Assembly (NCBI GenBank): GCA_023132075.1
Contig: JAGLYT010000042.1
Span: forward strand, 1-9,283
DNA length: 9,283 nucleotides
Origin: a bacterium
GTDB taxonomy: Bacteria > CBDUZB01 > JAGLHV01
Direction of reading: 5' to 3'
Shown piece after piece: positions 6,850-9,283 of the stretch. A program made the translations under genes and the position numbers. Position 1 is the stretch's first letter, and the number at the start of each line of letters is the position of its first letter. Below the pieces are notes generated by a model that searched no databases, had not been told where the DNA came from, and saw only the letters and a program-made list of their open reading frames with translations.

Positions 6850-7488
6850 ATGAAATTTATTAATGAACAATTTGTTCCTTTTGTGGTCTGGTTGGTTATA
6901 AACATTATTGGAAAAACCTCTGTAGTAAGAAATATCGAGCATAAAGATGTTAAGGTTTTAAAAGAGAAGAAAAAATCTTTTATTTATGCTTTGTGGCATA
7001 ATCGTCTTTTGTATTTAACTTATTCCCATCGTTACCAAAATATTAATGTAATGGTCAGTCAGAGTAAAGATGGCGAAGATGTTTCTCGGGTTCTACACAG
7101 ATTTGGTTTTAAAACGGTGAGAGGCTCTTCTACCCGGGGTGGAAGGAGGGCGTTCATAGAAATATTGAGAAAATTAGGGGAAAATAAGATAGCAGCGATA
7201 ACCCCTGATGGTCCACGCGGACCGATAAATAAAGTTCAATCAGGGGTTATTTATTTAGCTCAAAGGAGTGGTTGTCCTATAGTTCCTTTAACTTATGGTA
7301 TGAAGCGAAAAAAAATGCTTTCTTCTTGGGATAAGTTTATTGTTCCTTTCCCTTTCAATAAAGGAGTTGTAATTACCGGTGCACCGATTTATGTAGGAAT
7401 TGATGATAATCTTGAGGAAAAAACTTATGAATTAGAAAAATCTATGAATAGAATTACTGAGGAAGCGGATGTTTTGGTGAGAAAATAA
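6850..7488 (+). CDS. DUF374 lysophospholipid acyltransferase-like protein (LpxJ-like)
   Basis: This is a DUF374 member of the LPLAT superfamily. Some DUF374 proteins (LpxJ of Campylobacterota) are late acyltransferases that add a secondary acyl chain to lipid A precursors and do not require Kdo first. With the start at 6850 it has 212 residues: a hydrophobic N-terminal segment (about 6-21), ALWHNRLLYL with the family His (H50), VSQSKDGED (69-77), VRGSSTRGGRRA (90-101), TPDGPRGP (118-125), and SGCPIVPLTYG plus SWDKFIVPFPFNKG further on. These are the usual family blocks in the usual order, and nothing looks truncated. The alternative ATG at 6835 adds MCGKS, but it lies within a repeated non-coding element, so 6850 is preferred. 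The waaA gene begins one base after its stop, so the two are surely co-transcribed, which supports a lipid A role. A glycerophospholipid role remains possible. Confidence 0.85.
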   Translation: MKFINEQFVPFVVWLVINIIGKTSVVRNIEHKDVKVLKEKKKSFIYALWHNRLLYLTYSHRYQNINVMVSQSKDGEDVSRVLHRFGFKTVRGSSTRGGRRAFIEILRKLGENKIAAITPDGPRGPINKVQSGVIYLAQRSGCPIVPLTYGMKRKKMLSSWDKFIVPFPFNKGVVITGAPIYVGIDDNLEEKTYELEKSMNRITEEADVLVRK

Positions 7489-7489
7489 A

Positions 7490-8806
7490 ATGTATTTTTT
7501 ATATAATTTAATTTTGATTTTTTTGGTTTTTTTTACTTTCCCCTTTTGGGGGATAAAAATGATTTTTTCTTCCGAATGGAGGGAAGGTATTGGACAAAGA
7601 TTTGGATTTTTGTCTTCAAAAATAAAAAGGCGCATAAAAAAAGAAGAAGAATATTTTTGGGTTCATGCATCTTCTGTGGGAGAAGCAAAAATTGCTTCTG
7701 CATTGATAAAAGAAATAAGAAAAAAGTTTCCTTATTGTAATCTGCTTATTTCTTCCATGACTCCGACAGGGGTTCAAATATTAAAAGATTTGTATCCGAA
7801 TGAAATAGTTATTTTTGTCCCGCTTGATTTAAAGGGTTGTATAAAAAGGATTTTAAAGTGTTTCAATATTAAGGTTTTGATTTTGGTGGAAACAGAAATT
7901 TGGCCGAATCTGGTTCGTTTGGTTAAAAAACAGCAGGCAAAAATTATTATTGTTAATGGTCGCATTTCAGATACAAGTTTTAAAAAATACAAATTTTTTA
8001 AATTATGGGTAAAAAAAGCTTTATTTTTTATAGATGTTTTTAGTATGCAGTCGAAAAAGTATGCGGAACGGATTGTTTTTCTGGGTGCAGAAAAAATGAA
8101 AGTGAACATAACCGGCAATATCAAGTACGACGGGGTTTTATCGGAACAAATTATTAATCAGAAAAACAAAGATATTTATCGCGAATTTTCCTTTTCAGAA
8201 AATGATTTAATCTGGGTGGCCGGTAGTACGCGGGCAGGGGAAGAAAGAATAATTATAGATGTTTACAAGCAGGTTTTAAAAAAACATTCCGGGTTGAAAT
8301 TAATCATTGCTCCCCGTCATTTAGAGCGAATTACTTATTTGGAGAATTTGCTTGAAAGGGAATCTTTTAGTTTTATCAGGAAAAGCACTTTGTCCTCTAA
8401 AATGAATTTTTCAAAAAACGGACAAGGATTTTTTCCCCCGATAGATGTGGTTGTTCTGGATACTATGGGGGAATTAATAAAAGCATATAGTATTGCTACC
8501 GTTGTTTTTGTGGGGGGCAGCATGGTTAAAATAGGCGGACATAATATTCTTGAACCGGCCAGCCTGGGTAAACCGGTTTTATTCGGTCCTTATATGCAAA
8601 ATTTTAAAGAACCGGCCTGTTTGCTTAAAGAACGGGAAGGTGCTATTCAGGTTAAAAACGAAGAAGAGCTGGAAATTAATATATTACACTTATTAAGTAA
8701 TTTTTCGCTGTTGTCTAAGATGGGGAAAAACGCCGGGAATGCCGTTTTATCCGGACAGGGTGCAACCTTGAAAAATTTGGAGTTAATCGCCGGGTTGTTA
8801 GAGTAG
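7490..8806 (+). CDS. waaA: 3-deoxy-D-manno-octulosonic acid (Kdo) transferase
   Basis: WaaA (KdtA) transfers one or more Kdo residues from CMP-Kdo to lipid IVA at the cytoplasmic face of the inner membrane, starting the LPS core. The 438 residues have an N-terminal membrane anchor (about 3-22) and two Rossmann domains of a GT-B glycosyltransferase. Visible motifs are the acceptor-side WVHASSVGEA (57-66; E65 is the expected catalytic base), VETEIWPN (133-140), VNGRISD (155-161), GNIKYDG (209-215), AGSTRAGEE (244-252), APRHLER (274-280), LDTMGEL (323-329), FVGGS (340-344) and GGHNILEPA (349-357), with the last group lining the CMP-Kdo site. Length is close to other family members. The start is one base after the acyltransferase stop and lacks a good Shine-Dalgarno sequence, suggesting translational coupling. 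An LpxL-type gene follows after 23 bases. How many Kdo units it adds cannot be told from sequence. Confidence 0.96.
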   Translation: MYFLYNLILIFLVFFTFPFWGIKMIFSSEWREGIGQRFGFLSSKIKRRIKKEEEYFWVHASSVGEAKIASALIKEIRKKFPYCNLLISSMTPTGVQILKDLYPNEIVIFVPLDLKGCIKRILKCFNIKVLILVETEIWPNLVRLVKKQQAKIIIVNGRISDTSFKKYKFFKLWVKKALFFIDVFSMQSKKYAERIVFLGAEKMKVNITGNIKYDGVLSEQIINQKNKDIYREFSFSENDLIWVAGSTRAGEERIIIDVYKQVLKKHSGLKLIIAPRHLERITYLENLLERESFSFIRKSTLSSKMNFSKNGQGFFPPIDVVVLDTMGELIKAYSIATVVFVGGSMVKIGGHNILEPASLGKPVLFGPYMQNFKEPACLLKEREGAIQVKNEEELEINILHLLSNFSLLSKMGKNAGNAVLSGQGATLKNLELIAGLLE

Positions 8807-8829
8807 AATTCGGGGGAATAATTTAAAAA

Positions 8830-9283
8830 ATGTCGAAAAGAACGAAAAAAATAGGTCGTTATTTAGGAGGGATGGTTTTACGCATAATTGTAGGGATTAA
8901 CGGACGTTTAAGTTTTAAATGTATGTACAAATTTGCTGATATGTTGGGTGATATAGCTTATCTTTTATTAAAAAAACATTATCGAAGAGCAATGAACAAC
9001 TTAAATTTGGTTTATGGAAAAAGCTTAACCCTTAAAGAAAAGAAAGAACTTATTCGGCGTGTTTTTAGAAATTTTGCGTATTCAATTTGTGAAATAGGGC
9101 ATTTTTTTAAAAAGGATACAAAAGAAATAACCAAATTAATTGAGATAAACGGGGAAGAACATTTAAAAGAAGCTTTGAATGAAAAAAATGGTGTGATTAT
9201 GATTGGGGCGCATATCGGCAACTTTCCGCTTATAGAACTTAAATTAAGTTCTTTGGGATATCCTTATGCTGCTTTTATGAGGG
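8830..9283 (+). CDS. LpxL/HtrB-type lipid A acyltransferase, N-terminal part (partial)
   Basis: Translation from ATG 8830 stays open to the window edge (151 codons plus one base), giving the N-terminal half of a protein that is usually about 290-310 residues. The start MSKRTKKIGRYLGG leads to an N-terminal hydrophobic segment, then YRRAMNNLNLVYG (51-63), which matches the family's 'R..N....FP' block, and VIMIGAHIGNFPLIE (122-136), which aligns with the catalytic 'HFGNWE' region of the Lip_A_acyltrans family. H128 is present, but the acidic residue expected five positions on is P133; the next Glu is E136. The family adds secondary acyl chains to Kdo2-lipid IVA, and the preceding waaA fits this. 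GGGGG at 8812-8816, 13 bases upstream, is the only ribosome-binding candidate. Placement in the family is good; which LpxL/LpxM role it has cannot be decided from half a protein. Confidence 0.85.
   Translation, partial: MSKRTKKIGRYLGGMVLRIIVGINGRLSFKCMYKFADMLGDIAYLLLKKHYRRAMNNLNLVYGKSLTLKEKKELIRRVFRNFAYSICEIGHFFKKDTKEITKLIEINGEEHLKEALNEKNGVIMIGAHIGNFPLIELKLSSLGYPYAAFMR

Noticed and set aside
7546-8124. Open frames in other phases within waaA.
   Set aside because: They lie inside the coding sequence of waaA, whose motifs are complete; the alternative products are lysine-rich or low-complexity and match no family.

Overview
All recognisable genes in this AT-rich window lie on the + strand and are tightly packed; the longest stretch without a gene is about 150 bases. 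The content fits a Gram-negative (diderm) bacterium that makes lipid A: a Kdo transferase (WaaA), an LpxL/HtrB-type acyltransferase and a DUF374 acyltransferase lie together. Base composition (about one third G+C by eye, not computed) and the mix of genes would suit an uncultivated lineage such as Omnitrophota or a related candidate phylum. That placement is an inference; no marker here settles it.

Layout. (1) 1-1310: the last 45 codons of a dihydroorotate dehydrogenase (PyrD), then two paralogous PilZ-domain proteins with C-terminal membrane segments, closed by a strong Rho-independent terminator. (2) 1307-6012: a near-consensus sigma-70 promoter overlaps the end of the terminator's U-rich tail and starts the cluster tgt, yajC, an HDIG-type phosphohydrolase gene, secD and secF. 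This is the widespread queuosine/Sec-accessory cluster with an HD-domain gene inserted between yajC and secD. (3) 6053-6709: a protein related to the AdoMet-binding reactivation domain of cobalamin-dependent methionine synthase, with its usual signature degraded. (4) 6850-9283: a lipid A / outer membrane block made of a DUF374 (LpxJ-like) acyltransferase, WaaA and the first 151 codons of an LpxL-like acyltransferase that runs off the window.

How the genes work together. YajC, SecD and SecF form the accessory complex that uses the proton motive force to drive late steps of Sec export. Tgt puts a queuine precursor into tRNA. The three genes at the right end act in sequence on lipid A: acylation, Kdo addition, further acylation. 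No terminator is evident between 1373 and the right edge, so the whole stretch may be co-transcribed, possibly with weak internal promoters.

Most of the window is housekeeping, and I found no convincing undescribed system. The points most worth a second look are the tandem membrane-anchored PilZ pair, the HDIG protein inside the sec cluster, the methionine-synthase-activation-like protein lacking its AdoMet signature, the LpxL homologue whose HX4(D/E) motif lacks the acidic residue, and an identical 12-base GC-cored element just upstream of two genes that lack Shine-Dalgarno sequences.
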